DNA of 64,000 nucleotides from Actinomycetota bacterium (GTDB taxonomy: Bacteria > Actinomycetota > Acidimicrobiia > Acidimicrobiales > Poriferisodalaceae). This document shows positions 1-8,306 of the stretch, piece by piece (positions within the stretch are counted from its first letter, which is position 1; each line of letters begins with the position of its first letter). Position numbers and translations under genes: made by a program. The stretch lies in the NCBI GenBank assembly GCA_014238065.1, contig JABABU010000042.1:159875-223874 (forward strand), given 5' to 3'. The notes below the pieces were generated by a model. That model was given only the letters and a program-made list of their open reading frames with translations. It ran no database searches and was not told the origin of the DNA.

Positions 1-606
1 CCAGACCCGCACGATCGAGTCGCTGACGAGTTCCTCGACACGCGGCGACAGCTGGTGAGCAAGAGGGGCGGGACCAGGATCACCCATCACCGGCGATTCG
101 GCGAACACCATCGGAAATGCATCATCTCCGACTGCGTGACGGAGTGCGCCAAGCGTGTCAGGCGGCGTTGGAAGTCGCTCGACGAAGGTGCGAGTCAGCA
201 GCGAATCGTCGATCTGGTCAGCGGTCCAACCGGGCACCGCAGCCAGCGTCGGCACGAGCAACCAGAACATCACGAAAACGCCGAGGCCTCCGATGGCAGC
301 TCCGGCGATCCGATCGCTGACCTCGACTCGCTCTGGGATGCCAATCCGGAGTCGCTCTCCGATCATCAGCCCGAGCATCTGCCCGCCGGTCGCTGCAGCA
401 ACGAGCAACCCGAGTGCAGCCAGGAGCCTCCATGCGTCGTCAGCAGAACCCATCAGGGCGACAACGACAGGAATGAACCCGAATGCGAGAGCAACACCGA
501 CCGCCAGCCCTGACCAGGAAGCAGCACGCGCTATGAAGCCGACTCGATATCCGCCGACACTCGCCGACACGAAGAAGAGCAGGATCAGTAGATCGAGCAC
601 CGTCAC
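1..606 (-). CDS. MarP-like CvpA-domain membrane protein, N-terminal part (cut by window edge)
   Basis: The frame is open from a GTG at 606 (an in-frame GTG at 612 is equally possible) to the window edge, 202 codons with no stop. The first 115 or so residues hold four hydrophobic segments and start VTVLDLLILLFFVSASVGGY, the look of a CvpA (colicin V production) membrane domain. A polar stretch of about 85 residues follows and the visible part ends in SDSIVRVW, which is where the trypsin-like protease domain begins in actinobacterial MarP proteins. MarP is a periplasmic serine protease tied to acid and oxidative stress survival in mycobacteria. The start lies 17-23 nt after the trmI stop, so it is probably the last gene of that operon. 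The protease half is outside the window, so a plain CvpA protein cannot be excluded. Confidence 0.65.
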   Translation of the reverse strand, partial: MTVLDLLILLFFVSASVGGYRVGFIARAASWSGLAVGVALAFGFIPVVVALMGSADDAWRLLAALGLLVAAATGGQMLGLMIGERLRIGIPERVEVSDRIAGAAIGGLGVFVMFWLLVPTLAAVPGWTADQIDDSLLTRTFVERLPTPPDTLGALRHAVGDDAFPMVFAESPVMGDPGPAPLAHQLSPRVEELVSDSIVRVW

Positions 607-628
607 AACCACGCCCCTCGCATCCTGG

Positions 629-1429
629 TCAGCCCAACATCCTCGCGTGAGTGAGGAAGCCGGTGTGCGCGACCATCCGATGGTCAGGCCGCACGCTGTA
701 GCCGTCGATGTGCCAGGTTCTGTGCAGGACTTCCACGCTCTCGATCATGGCGTACGGTCCATTGTCGAGGGCTCGACGCGTCTGCGTCACCTGCATGATC
801 GATGGGCTGTAGGTGACGATGATGCCGCCGCTCTTGAGTGAACCCTCGAGGTGCGGGATCACCTGCCATGGCTCGGGGAGGTCGAGCACGACGCGATCGA
901 ACCCGGTGTGCTCTATACCTTCATAGGCGTTCCGGATGAGCACCTCATAGCGAGTCAGAGCGTCCGTCCCGAGCAGTTCGCTGACGTTCTGCCTGGCCAC
1001 GTCAGCGAAGTCTTCTCTGAGTTCGTAGCCCGTGACCACAGCTCCGGCCCGAACGAGCGTGGTCGAGAGTGCCCCGGAGCCAACGCCTGACTCCAGCACG
1101 CGAGCACCAGGGAAAATGTCGGCTTGGATCAGGATCGGGCCGAGATCCTTCGGGTAGATCACCTGCGCGCCACGGGGCATCTTCAGGATGTGATCGACGA
1201 GCGTCGGGCGTAGAGCGATGAACCTGGCTTCGGACTGCGAACGCACCTCTATGCCCTCGGGCTGACCGATGATCGCGTCGTGGCTGATGTGTCCTGCGTG
1301 GGAGTGAAAGTCGGAGCCCGGCTCGAGTTCGACGCGGTAGCGCCGCTGCTTCGAGTCGATGAGCATGATTCGCTCGCCAGCCGTGAGCGGACCACGCGAC
1401 TCAGGGATCGGATCTTGAACGGAAGTCAC
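629..1429 (-). CDS. trmI: tRNA (adenine-58-N1)-methyltransferase TrmI
   Basis: 266 residues, the usual size for bacterial TrmI. An N-terminal small beta domain (residues about 1-75) is followed by a Rossmann SAM-binding domain with motif I ARVLESGVGSGALSTTL near residue 110 and the motif IV region VVLDLPEPWQ near residue 180, where TrmI proteins have D-x-P-x-P-W. The enzyme makes m1A58 in the T-loop of tRNA from S-adenosylmethionine. The GTG start at 1429 overlaps the TGA of the upstream 80-residue gene (GTGA), so translation is probably coupled. In mycobacteria trmI sits near the proteasome genes; none are visible here. Confidence 0.93.
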   Translation of the reverse strand: MTSVQDPIPESRGPLTAGERIMLIDSKQRRYRVELEPGSDFHSHAGHISHDAIIGQPEGIEVRSQSEARFIALRPTLVDHILKMPRGAQVIYPKDLGPILIQADIFPGARVLESGVGSGALSTTLVRAGAVVTGYELREDFADVARQNVSELLGTDALTRYEVLIRNAYEGIEHTGFDRVVLDLPEPWQVIPHLEGSLKSGGIIVTYSPSIMQVTQTRRALDNGPYAMIESVEVLHRTWHIDGYSVRPDHRMVAHTGFLTHARMLG

Positions 1430-1668
1430 TTCGCAGGACGACCGAGGCGGTCCTCGAGCAGGTGTCCGACCCTGAGGGCCTCGCCAGGCAGGAGCTCCTG
1501 GCTGAACAACACTTCACGCCTGCGTCCCCCGATTCTGGCCATGAAACGCACACCGCCGATGAGCACCGCCACAGCGAGCCAGATGCCGTTGCCCTTGGCC
1601 CCTCGTGACCATCCTTCATCGTTCAGACGACGGAACCCACGTCCAAGCTGCTTGGCGACGAACTTCAT
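1426..1668 (-). CDS. small hypothetical protein, one hydrophobic segment
   Basis: 80 residues. A basic N-terminus (MKFVAKQLGRGFRRL) precedes a short hydrophobic stretch around residues 28-40 (GIWLAVAVLIGGVRFM) and a basic, charged C-terminal half. ATGA overlap with the gene upstream and GTGA overlap with trmI downstream make it a coupled member of the operon, which is the main reason for believing it is real. I do not recognise a family. A membrane-anchored accessory protein is possible but nothing in the sequence shows a function. Confidence 0.6.
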   Translation of the reverse strand: MKFVAKQLGRGFRRLNDEGWSRGAKGNGIWLAVAVLIGGVRFMARIGGRRREVLFSQELLPGEALRVGHLLEDRLGRPAK

Positions 1669-1898
1669 CAGATTCGCACGATCTCGACCAGCGTGGTCTT
1701 CTTCTTGCCCTTCGAACGACCAAGCAAGAACACGAGGATCAAAACGACGATCAGCGCAACCGCAGCTCCGGTGACGGCTCCCCTCGTCAGACGTTGGGCA
1801 GTGTCGTTGATGTCGCCGGTGACCTCGCGAAACTTCGCTTCGATGTCGTCGCGCGAAATCAGGTCTTCTTCGTCAGCGGCCTTCGATCTCTTGCTCAC
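1668..1898 (-). CDS. small single-pass membrane protein
   Basis: 76 residues from a GTG at 1898. An acidic, probably helical N-terminus (residues 8-35, with EEDLISRDDIEAKFREV) is followed by one transmembrane helix (about residues 41-60, GAVTGAAVALIVVLILVFLLG) and a very basic tail RSKGKKKTT that would sit in the cytoplasm by the positive-inside rule. The GTG overlaps the TGA of the upstream holin-like gene (GTGA), and its own TGA overlaps the next ATG. The layout resembles small YtxH-like or phage-shock-like anchors, but no family can be named from sequence alone. Confidence 0.65.
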   Translation of the reverse strand: MSKRSKAADEEDLISRDDIEAKFREVTGDINDTAQRLTRGAVTGAAVALIVVLILVFLLGRSKGKKKTTLVEIVRI

Positions 1899-2242
1899 GC
1901 GTTTCCTCCACTGGACTTCACGATCGCCCGTGCCGACAACGCCATCACCAGGATTCCCGCGAACATCATGATGAAGTAAGGGATCCACGACAGGCTGCCG
2001 GTGAACCAGCTTCCGGTCTCGGTCTGCAGCGCACGCAAACCCGCGAGCAGCATCAGCAACGCGCCGATGGCGAGAAAGACCGAGCCAGCCACACCCATCG
2101 CGATGAAGCGGCCCACGTCTCTGAACGGCCCCAGCGTTTCCTGGCGGGCGTATGCCTTCAGCATGTCGACGAGCTCTTTCACGTCGCCGGTCAGACCGGA
2201 GAGTGACGTCTTTTCGTCCTTCGCTGACTTCTTGTCGGCCAC
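1895..2242 (-). CDS. phage holin-superfamily III-like membrane protein
   Basis: 115 residues. Residues 14-45 look amphipathic (VKELVDMLKAYARQETLGPFRDVGRF), then two transmembrane helices follow (about 48-68 and 84-106). This is the arrangement of the Actinobacteria holin-superfamily III / DUF1469-like proteins, which are ordinary chromosomal membrane proteins of unknown role and usually not phage lysis genes. The GTG start at 2242 has a good Shine-Dalgarno GGAGG five bases upstream. It heads a run of four overlapping genes ending in trmI. Confidence 0.65.
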   Translation of the reverse strand: MADKKSAKDEKTSLSGLTGDVKELVDMLKAYARQETLGPFRDVGRFIAMGVAGSVFLAIGALLMLLAGLRALQTETGSWFTGSLSWIPYFIMMFAGILVMALSARAIVKSSGGNA

Positions 2243-2328
2243 CCGATCCTCCGCTGCTTGCGGGCGTGAACATTGCGCTCAGCAAGCTTGCCATGCGCCG
2301 GCACCATTTCGCGCGACAGATTTCGAGA

Positions 2329-2967
2329 TCAGCCGTCCGTCGGTGGCGCGGTACGCATTCGCAATAGCTCAACTGCTTCTGTCACGACCTGATGTACGAG
2401 ACGCAGACGGCCGACAACACTTGCTGCCTCGAGACAGCGGTACGTGTCGAACGGTCCGACCGGGGTCATCTGCAACGCCTGATACCCAAGAACGGTCGGA
2501 TCGGATGACAATTCTATGAGCGGATCCGGCCCTCCGAGTCGAAGCTCCTCGGCCAGCCGAAGTGCGGCTCTCACCGCGGTAGCGACCTGCGACGAAAGTT
2601 CGGCGATCTCTTCGGGTGCTCCGTCGTCCTGGTCAGGAAACCGCACCGTCATCGCACGGGGAAAAGGGTCGTCATCGAGCCAGTCGGTCACCTGTATCCG
2701 CTGGGTGCCGACGCAGAGAAGACCGTATCGCCCGTCAGGGGCTTCCTGGAACTGATCGATGCGGGCGAGGCAGCCGACAGGAAGCCTGTCGTCGCCGCCG
2801 CCAACCTCGTGTCCCCGTTCGATCAGCACGACACCGAACTCCTCTTGTTCGAGAAGACAATGTTTGATCATCGCCCGATAGCGCGGCTCGAACACGTGCA
2901 ACGGCATCGTTGCAGTTGGTACCAGCACCGTTCCGAGGGGAAACATCGGGGTCTCGACGGCGTTCAT
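2329..2967 (-). CDS. stand-alone LON substrate-binding domain protein
   Basis: 212 residues from the ATG at 2967, chosen over upstream ATGs because GGAG lies seven bases before it. The opening ETPMFPLGTVLVPTATMPLHVFEPRY is the hallmark of the Lon protease N-terminal (PUA-like) domain, and the domain fills the protein; there is no AAA+ or serine-lysine protease part. Such LON-domain-only proteins are common in actinobacteria and are presumed to bind unfolded proteins or peptides; their true role is unknown. The start lies one base after the dacB stop, so the two are probably co-transcribed. Confidence 0.85.
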   Translation of the reverse strand: MNAVETPMFPLGTVLVPTATMPLHVFEPRYRAMIKHCLLEQEEFGVVLIERGHEVGGGDDRLPVGCLARIDQFQEAPDGRYGLLCVGTQRIQVTDWLDDDPFPRAMTVRFPDQDDGAPEEIAELSSQVATAVRAALRLAEELRLGGPDPLIELSSDPTVLGYQALQMTPVGPFDTYRCLEAASVVGRLRLVHQVVTEAVELLRMRTAPPTDG

Positions 2968-2968
2968 T

Positions 2969-4441
2969 TCACTGCTCCACATCACTCGAACGGTCGGGAA
3001 GGCTCACGTCGGCAACCTCGATGTCGAGTGTTACGGCGAAAAGATCGGCCGCCAGGCTGTCCTGCAGATCGAATCCGACACGCGAGTTCAGCGGAGTGCC
3101 GTTCAACAGTTGGGCAAAAGTCACGATGGTTCCATCGACCGACTCGACCCATCCGGCGAATCCGTTCACGTTGTTCAGCAGACCAGTCTTGGCATGCAGA
3201 TGACCTGCAACGTCAGTGTCGCCAAAGCGATGGCTGATGGTTCCGCTCTCGGCCGCGACCGCAAGTCCCGCTCCGATTGTCGAGTCGGGCCCTGCGAGTT
3301 CCAGCAACTCGGCAAGCACAGCGCACGTCACCAGGTTGCCACGATCGAGACCTGAGCCATCAACAACCACGAGCCCGGACACATCGAATCCAGCTTCACG
3401 TGCCACGTCGAAGACGACCTCGGCCCCGCCGCCGGTCGTGCCGAGCCCGTCCCTGCGATACCCCATCTCCTTCATCAGCGACTCTGCCGTATTGTTGTCG
3501 GACTCGCGCAGCATCTGTTGCACCATCTCGCCGATCGTCGGGCTGTCGATCGAGGCGAACTCCAAGGCGTCGCTAGGGACGTCGCCCCGCCTGGTGGCCC
3601 CATCGACTCTGACGCCTCTGCGGTTCAGCTCGCGGTCGAGCACCTGGCCCGCGTAGATGGCTGGGTCCTTGGCGTACACCCTTGCCGGTTCCCACTCTGA
3701 GAACCCGTCATTGACTGTGAGGGCGCCGATTGGGCCCGAGTTGAACTGCGTCAGATAACGGTCGGGCCAACTCTCGACGAACCGAACCTTGTCATAACGG
3801 TCGTCGTTCACCACGATTCTGCCCCTGACCCGCGTGACTCCGGTCTCGGCGATGGCGTCTGCTAGCGCTTCCAGCGACGTGCGAAGCTGCGGCTGGCGCC
3901 GGTACGCGTCGGCGTATGGCTGTTGGGCGAGCATCGGATCGCCGCCGCCGACGAGCACGAGGTTCCCCTTGATCTCTCCAGCCACGACCTCCGCTGTCGT
4001 CAGGACCCGCGTCGTGAGTCTCTCGTCCGGCCCTATCGTGTCGAGCACTGCCTTCGCAGTGAGCAACTTCTGCACCGAGGCAGGAATCAGGGCCGCGGCG
4101 GTTCCAGTGTGGAGAACTTCACGCCCGTCGATACGGACCGAGAGGCATGCCGGGTCTGGATAGTCACCACCGAGTCCTGCCACCGCCTCGACAGCTTTTC
4201 TTCGCAGCACCGGCTCGAGCAACACACCCGGTGCCCTTCGTACCGACAAAAGATCGGTCGGCCCCTTGCCGATGTCGCCTTCAGGGGCAAGCTGCTGAAC
4301 AGCCTCGACCAAAACCGTGGCATCGACAGCCTGCAGATCGCGGCGTTTGTCTTTGGACGCGATGACCGGAACGATCACCAGGAGTGCAACGGTGATCGTA
4401 CCGATGACAGCGATGATCCACGAGATCACCCGACTGGACAT
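2969..4441 (-). CDS. dacB: D-alanyl-D-alanine carboxypeptidase/endopeptidase, PBP4 (DacB) family
   Basis: 490 residues from the ATG at 4441. A membrane anchor or signal helix covers residues 5-28 (SWIIAVIGTITVALLVIVPVI). The three penicillin-binding motifs of family S13 are present: SVQK (with the SxxK serine) near residue 120, SDNN near 310, and HAKTG (KTG) near 425. It trims or cleaves D-Ala peptide links in peptidoglycan outside the cell. The start is supported by a TAGGTT box exactly seven bases upstream, suggesting a leaderless transcript; this box contains the TAG stop of the preceding gene. Longer in-frame starts up to 4546 would run into that gene and lack a promoter. Confidence 0.9.
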   Translation of the reverse strand: MSSRVISWIIAVIGTITVALLVIVPVIASKDKRRDLQAVDATVLVEAVQQLAPEGDIGKGPTDLLSVRRAPGVLLEPVLRRKAVEAVAGLGGDYPDPACLSVRIDGREVLHTGTAAALIPASVQKLLTAKAVLDTIGPDERLTTRVLTTAEVVAGEIKGNLVLVGGGDPMLAQQPYADAYRRQPQLRTSLEALADAIAETGVTRVRGRIVVNDDRYDKVRFVESWPDRYLTQFNSGPIGALTVNDGFSEWEPARVYAKDPAIYAGQVLDRELNRRGVRVDGATRRGDVPSDALEFASIDSPTIGEMVQQMLRESDNNTAESLMKEMGYRRDGLGTTGGGAEVVFDVAREAGFDVSGLVVVDGSGLDRGNLVTCAVLAELLELAGPDSTIGAGLAVAAESGTISHRFGDTDVAGHLHAKTGLLNNVNGFAGWVESVDGTIVTFAQLLNGTPLNSRVGFDLQDSLAADLFAVTLDIEVADVSLPDRSSDVEQ

Positions 4442-4448
4442 CTCGAGC

Positions 4449-4454
4449 AACCTA
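4449..4454 (-). promoter_or_regulatory. -10 box TAGGTT for leaderless dacB
   Basis: TAGGTT ends seven bases before the dacB ATG, so transcription would begin on the start codon. Its first three bases are the TAG stop codon of the acyl-CoA synthetase alpha subunit gene. Confidence 0.5.
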
Positions 4455-5918
4455 GGAGGCCCGCGCGGCCCGGTGAAGCACCGTCCGCCACACGGCATCG
4501 AGGGCGGCCACCGCCCGATTGGATGACGGGTAACAGAATCGACCACTGGTCCTGACCGCCGCAGGACCGGAGTTGGAAGGGTTGGTAACGGCGAGTTCTG
4601 TCGCAGTCAGGATCGGCTTGCCGGTCGCGACGCTGATGTCACATGCCGCAGCGGCGTAGCGCTCGTCTTGGCGTTCGTGGAACTCGACGATGCGGCCGGT
4701 GCCGTGCTCGGGATAGTACGGGCCGGTCTTCATCAGTGTTGCCTGGTTCGTCTGTATCCCAAGACCGATGTACACGATCGCATCCACGTCGGGGTGCTCT
4801 GCGATCATCTGCATGACCTCGGGGATCGTGTCTCTGGTCTCGGCCCCGGCCAGATCGACCGGATTGCTCCTGCTCCATCGGGGCGGCAACTTCGCGTCGA
4901 TCGCATCGCGAAGATCGGCGGGTAGGTCCATGAGGGTCAGTGACGACCGGTGAATCGCGTCTGCGGTCACCACGCCCCAGCCGCCTGCTGTGGTGAGAAC
5001 GCAGGTGTTCGGTCCTTTCGGAAGCGGCTGCGTTGCGAACGTCGCCGCGATGTCAAATGCCGATTCGATGGTCGGAGCTCTCACCACGCCTGCCTGCGCG
5101 CACATCCCGTCGAAAACGGCATCGTCCGCGGCCAGGGCCCCGGTGTGGCTGGCAGCAGCCTGCGCCCCGCCTGCGGTCGCCCCGCCTCTGACGACAACGA
5201 GCGGCATCTTCTCGGCGATGGTCCTGAATCGCTCGTAGAGCTCGCGGCCGTCACCGACACCCTCGATGTACGCGAGGCCGACCGATGTTGCCTCGTCGCC
5301 GGCGAAGTACTCGAGGTAGTCGCCGACCGTGACCTGCGCAGCGTTACCGGCCGACACGGCTCGGCTGATGCCGATGCCAGAAGCGGTCGCATAGTTCATG
5401 AACGAGGACACGAAATTTCCGGACTGACTTGCGAGTCCGATCCCACCTGCCGGTGGATACGGCGCAACGATCTGGGCACAGAGGTTGCTCGGGGTCGACA
5501 CGACACCCTGGCCGTTCGGCCCGGCAACCAACATGTCGAGCTCTTCTGCTACCGCAACAAGTTGATCCTGGGCCCGCTGACCACTTTCGCCGGCCTCTCC
5601 GTAGCCGGCGTTGGTGAGGAACACTGCTTTTGCTCCCTTGCGATGAGCAGCACGAAGCAGATCCAGACTCGTCGACGCCGGCGTGCAAACGAAGACGAGG
5701 TCAAACGAGCCGTCATCGAGGTCGTCGAGCGATGCGACCGTCTCGATACCGAGGACAGTCTCACCGTTCAGGTTCGTGGCCTGGACGCGACCCTGGTACC
5801 CACCACGCAGAATGTTGTGTAAAGACACGAACCCGAACTTGCCAGGGTGCGAGGACGCACCGGCAACGACGACGCCCTTGGGATCGAACAGCGCATCGAA
5901 GTGGACCCGACCCACCAT
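4452..5918 (-). CDS. acyl-CoA synthetase (NDP-forming) alpha subunit, CoA-binding/ligase
   Basis: 488 residues. The order is an N-terminal CoA-binding Rossmann domain (from VVVAGASSHPGKFG, residues 15-28), then a succinyl-CoA-synthetase-like flavodoxin domain and a second ligase domain. The conserved phosphohistidine sits in ASHTGALAADD near residue 257. Together with the ATP-grasp subunit encoded immediately upstream it would form acyl-CoA from acid, CoA and ATP (or run in reverse), as in ADP-forming acetyl-CoA synthetases. The ATG at 5918 overlaps the upstream stop (ATGA), fitting a fixed subunit ratio. The substrate acid cannot be read from the sequence; closely related actinobacterial proteins are annotated variously as CoA-binding or pimeloyl-CoA-like ligases. 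Confidence 0.85.
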   Translation of the reverse strand: MVGRVHFDALFDPKGVVVAGASSHPGKFGFVSLHNILRGGYQGRVQATNLNGETVLGIETVASLDDLDDGSFDLVFVCTPASTSLDLLRAAHRKGAKAVFLTNAGYGEAGESGQRAQDQLVAVAEELDMLVAGPNGQGVVSTPSNLCAQIVAPYPPAGGIGLASQSGNFVSSFMNYATASGIGISRAVSAGNAAQVTVGDYLEYFAGDEATSVGLAYIEGVGDGRELYERFRTIAEKMPLVVVRGGATAGGAQAAASHTGALAADDAVFDGMCAQAGVVRAPTIESAFDIAATFATQPLPKGPNTCVLTTAGGWGVVTADAIHRSSLTLMDLPADLRDAIDAKLPPRWSRSNPVDLAGAETRDTIPEVMQMIAEHPDVDAIVYIGLGIQTNQATLMKTGPYYPEHGTGRIVEFHERQDERYAAAACDISVATGKPILTATELAVTNPSNSGPAAVRTSGRFCYPSSNRAVAALDAVWRTVLHRAARAS

Positions 5919-6577
5919 CAGACGGACAATTCAACGAGTGCGTCGACTGCAACCGGCCGGCCGTCGCTGACGATCAGAGGATTGAGATCGGCCGAAACCA
6001 GGTCGTCGCGGGCCATTGCTGCTGCCGACAACCCCGTGAGCACGCCGATAAGCGCCTGACGATCGACTTCCGGCTCGCCCCTGAACGGTCCGAGGAACTT
6101 CTGCGCCTCGAGACCGTCGATCATCTCGCAGGCATCGACGACGGAAATCGGCACTAGCCTGAACACGACATCCGCCACCACCTCGGCCAACACTCCACCG
6201 ACACCGAGCATCACGGTCATACCGAAAATGGGGTCGAGATGAAGTCCGGCGATCAACTCTCGATGGCCCGTTACCATCGGGGCAACGAGCAGCGCAACAC
6301 GACCGTCGTCGGGAGTCGCCAGGGCCAACAGCTCTGACGCTGCTGCCTCCACTGCGGAGGTGTCGCCGAGGTTCAGCCGCACCAGACCTCGCTCGGTCTT
6401 GTGAGAGATGGTGTCGCCGCACAGCTTCACGACAACGGGAAACCCCAGTTCAGCGGCAGCTTCGACAGCATCGGACGTGCCTGACACAACGCGTTCTGGC
6501 GCGAACGGAACGTCGTGCTCCGCCAGCAGTGCCTTGGAATCGGCCTCCGAGAGCGTGCGGGTCTCTGCTGTGTGCAT
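5918..6577 (-). CDS. acyl-CoA synthetase (NDP-forming) beta subunit, ATP-grasp
   Basis: 219 residues, the normal length for a free ATP-grasp_5 subunit. LLAEHDVPFAPERVV opens the domain, GFPVVVKLCGDTISHKTERG is the nucleotide-binding and His segment, GMTVMLGVGGVLAEV matches the family glycine loop, and SADLNPLIV near the end is the conserved metal-binding ADxNP. It phosphorylates the acyl/His intermediate on the alpha subunit encoded next. The start at 6577 is preceded by TACCGT seven bases upstream, so this gene probably opens its own leaderless transcript rather than depending on the phn operon that ends 47 bases before it. Confidence 0.88.
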   Translation of the reverse strand: MHTAETRTLSEADSKALLAEHDVPFAPERVVSGTSDAVEAAAELGFPVVVKLCGDTISHKTERGLVRLNLGDTSAVEAAASELLALATPDDGRVALLVAPMVTGHRELIAGLHLDPIFGMTVMLGVGGVLAEVVADVVFRLVPISVVDACEMIDGLEAQKFLGPFRGEPEVDRQALIGVLTGLSAAAMARDDLVSADLNPLIVSDGRPVAVDALVELSV

Positions 6578-6584
6578 CGACGCG

Positions 6585-6590
6585 ACGGTA
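6585..6590 (-). promoter_or_regulatory. -10 box TACCGT, leaderless acyl-CoA synthetase beta gene
   Basis: TACCGT ends seven bases before the ATG at 6577, the spacing expected when transcription starts on the first base of the start codon. Confidence 0.5.
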
Positions 6591-6624
6591 GTACGCAGAT
6601 ACGGGCGCGTATGCGACAGCGAAA

Positions 6625-7500
6625 TCAGCGGTTCAGCGAGGTTCCGAGCAGGTCGTCGATTGTGGCCGCGCCCCTCCGATCCGGTGTGGTCCCCGCAATG
6701 ATGCGCCGCCTCACTCCCGCGGACACGGTGTCGATGATCACAACAACCACGACCGTCACGATGAGCACGGCGCCGACGCCGTCGAAGTCACGGAAATTCA
6801 GGAGAGCGACCAGTTCGGCTCCGACGCCACCTGCACCGATCATGCCCAGCACAGCAGATGCCCTGACGTTGATCTCGAACCGGAACAGCCAATACGACGT
6901 GATGGTGGGAAGCACCTGGGGCAGCACGCCCCAACGCATACCAGACGCCCATCGACCGCCACACGCTTCGACGGCCTCCAGCGGTCCGGCGTCGATGCTC
7001 TCGATGGCCTCGGTCGACAACTTCCCGAGGGTGCCGACCGAGTGAAGCCCGATGGCCAGCGCCCCGGCCCAAGGGCCGAGACCCGTCACCCCGAGAAGCA
7101 CGACGGCAACGATCAGTTCAGGGACCGCCCGGATCGCGTTGAACAGCTGACGTGTCGGAACGCGGATCCACATCGGAGCCACGTTTGTGGCGGCGAGAAA
7201 CGCCAGGGGAAGTGACAGCACCGCAGCGATCGTGGTGCCGATCCAAGCTATGTAGACCGACTCGAAAACCTTACCCAGCACGCCTCGTTCGAACTCGGTC
7301 GCAAAGTCGGGTGGAAACATCAGGCTGAACACACCCCACGCGTCGGAAGGTGCCGATGCCAATCGGGACAAGGTGATGTCGAGCCCGGTGATTGACCACC
7401 CCAGAGCTACCCCGAACAGCAGCACGGTTGCGAACCGCTGAATCTTGTGATTCGGCCTGCTCGGGCGTGTCGTCGGCCTGTCCAGCGCAGGAGCCGACAT
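6625..7500 (-). CDS. phnE: phosph(on)ate ABC transporter permease, PhnE family (second copy)
   Basis: 291 residues from ATG 7500, which overlaps the TGA of the first permease (ATGA). Several transmembrane helices are visible, starting FATVLLFGVALGWSITG near residue 25. The binding-protein-dependent transport signature EAVEACGGRWASGMRWGVLPQVLP, the cytoplasmic EAA loop that docks on the ATPase, is at about residue 185. The run FRFEINVRASAVLGMIGAGGVG is typical of PhnE. It pairs with the other permease as a heterodimeric channel for a phosphorus oxyanion or phosphonate. In-frame sequence upstream of 7500 overlaps the other permease and is not part of this gene. Confidence 0.9.
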   Translation of the reverse strand: MSAPALDRPTTRPSRPNHKIQRFATVLLFGVALGWSITGLDITLSRLASAPSDAWGVFSLMFPPDFATEFERGVLGKVFESVYIAWIGTTIAAVLSLPLAFLAATNVAPMWIRVPTRQLFNAIRAVPELIVAVVLLGVTGLGPWAGALAIGLHSVGTLGKLSTEAIESIDAGPLEAVEACGGRWASGMRWGVLPQVLPTITSYWLFRFEINVRASAVLGMIGAGGVGAELVALLNFRDFDGVGAVLIVTVVVVVIIDTVSAGVRRRIIAGTTPDRRGAATIDDLLGTSLNR

Positions 7501-8306
7501 CAGACCAGCCGCTTTCTGATAGCCACCGAGATCTGCTCGATCGCGACCACCACGGCGAAGATGATGAGCAGCATTCCGAGGATCCTGTCGAACCGGAAGA
7601 ACTGTCGCTGCGTCTCGACGACCCTTCCCACGCCGCCGGCACCGACCAGGCCAAGTACCAGACTTGCCCTGATGTTCAACTCGAAGACATACAACGCGTA
7701 GGCCACATAGGCAGGGAACACCGTCGGTAAGACACCGGTGGTGACGGCAGGCGCGTGGCGCCCGCCTGCAGCCCGCGCCGCTTCCAGTGGTCGATCGTCG
7801 GCGGCATCGATGGTCTCGCTGAAGAGCTTGACCATCACTGCCAGCGAGAAAACCGACAACGCCCACGATCCTGCGAAGGCACCGATGCCGATGGCGGTCA
7901 CGAGTAATTTGGCCCAGAACAGATCAGGCACCGCGCGCACGACATTCATGACCGCCTTCGACGCGTAGTACACGACACGATTCGGTGTCGTGAGCCGCGA
8001 CATGGCGAACGAGATCGGCAGGGCCAACCCACAGCCGATGATGGTCGCCACGATGGCGATCTGGAAAGTCTCGACAAGCGGCCCGAGAACGTTGCCCTCA
8101 TCAAGTACCCAGTCCCAGGGAACAGGCCAGAACTTCTCCCACAGCGGGTTGGTCCAGATCTCCCAGAATGTCGAGAACGTGAAGCCGACCTGATCGGCCG
8201 CAAAGACGGTGAATCCGGCGACCGCAGAAGCGACGAAAAAGAATCGGGCTCTTCGACGCGGCCGAACGGGGCGCTTGACCTCGCCGGTCACGCCTGCGGT
8301 GGTCAC
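7500..8306 (-). CDS. phnE: phosph(on)ate ABC transporter permease, PhnE family (first copy)
   Basis: 268 residues from a GTG at 8306 that overlaps the phnC stop (GTGA). A basic N-terminus VKRPVRPRRRARFFF precedes the first helix (about residues 22-38). The EAA loop EAARAAGGRHAPAVTTGVLPTVFP is near residue 175 and FELNIRASLVLGLVGAGGVG near 210, as in PhnE. Two tandem, diverged permease genes of this kind are common for phosphonate, phosphite and related uptake systems. Position directly after the ATPase gene and coupled translation on both sides support one complex. Confidence 0.9.
   Translation of the reverse strand: MTTAGVTGEVKRPVRPRRRARFFFVASAVAGFTVFAADQVGFTFSTFWEIWTNPLWEKFWPVPWDWVLDEGNVLGPLVETFQIAIVATIIGCGLALPISFAMSRLTTPNRVVYYASKAVMNVVRAVPDLFWAKLLVTAIGIGAFAGSWALSVFSLAVMVKLFSETIDAADDRPLEAARAAGGRHAPAVTTGVLPTVFPAYVAYALYVFELNIRASLVLGLVGAGGVGRVVETQRQFFRFDRILGMLLIIFAVVVAIEQISVAIRKRLV

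Noticed and set aside
1895..2242. Prophage remnant suggested by a holin-like protein
   Set aside because: No other phage gene; this family is a regular chromosomal membrane protein in actinobacteria.
4950..5822. 290-codon plus-strand frame
   Set aside because: Antisense to the acyl-CoA synthetase alpha gene, whose motifs are clear; no homology.
7501..7866. In-frame upstream extension of the second PhnE
   Set aside because: Lies inside the first PhnE gene and reads as low-complexity Arg-rich sequence; the ATGA overlap at 7500 fits better.
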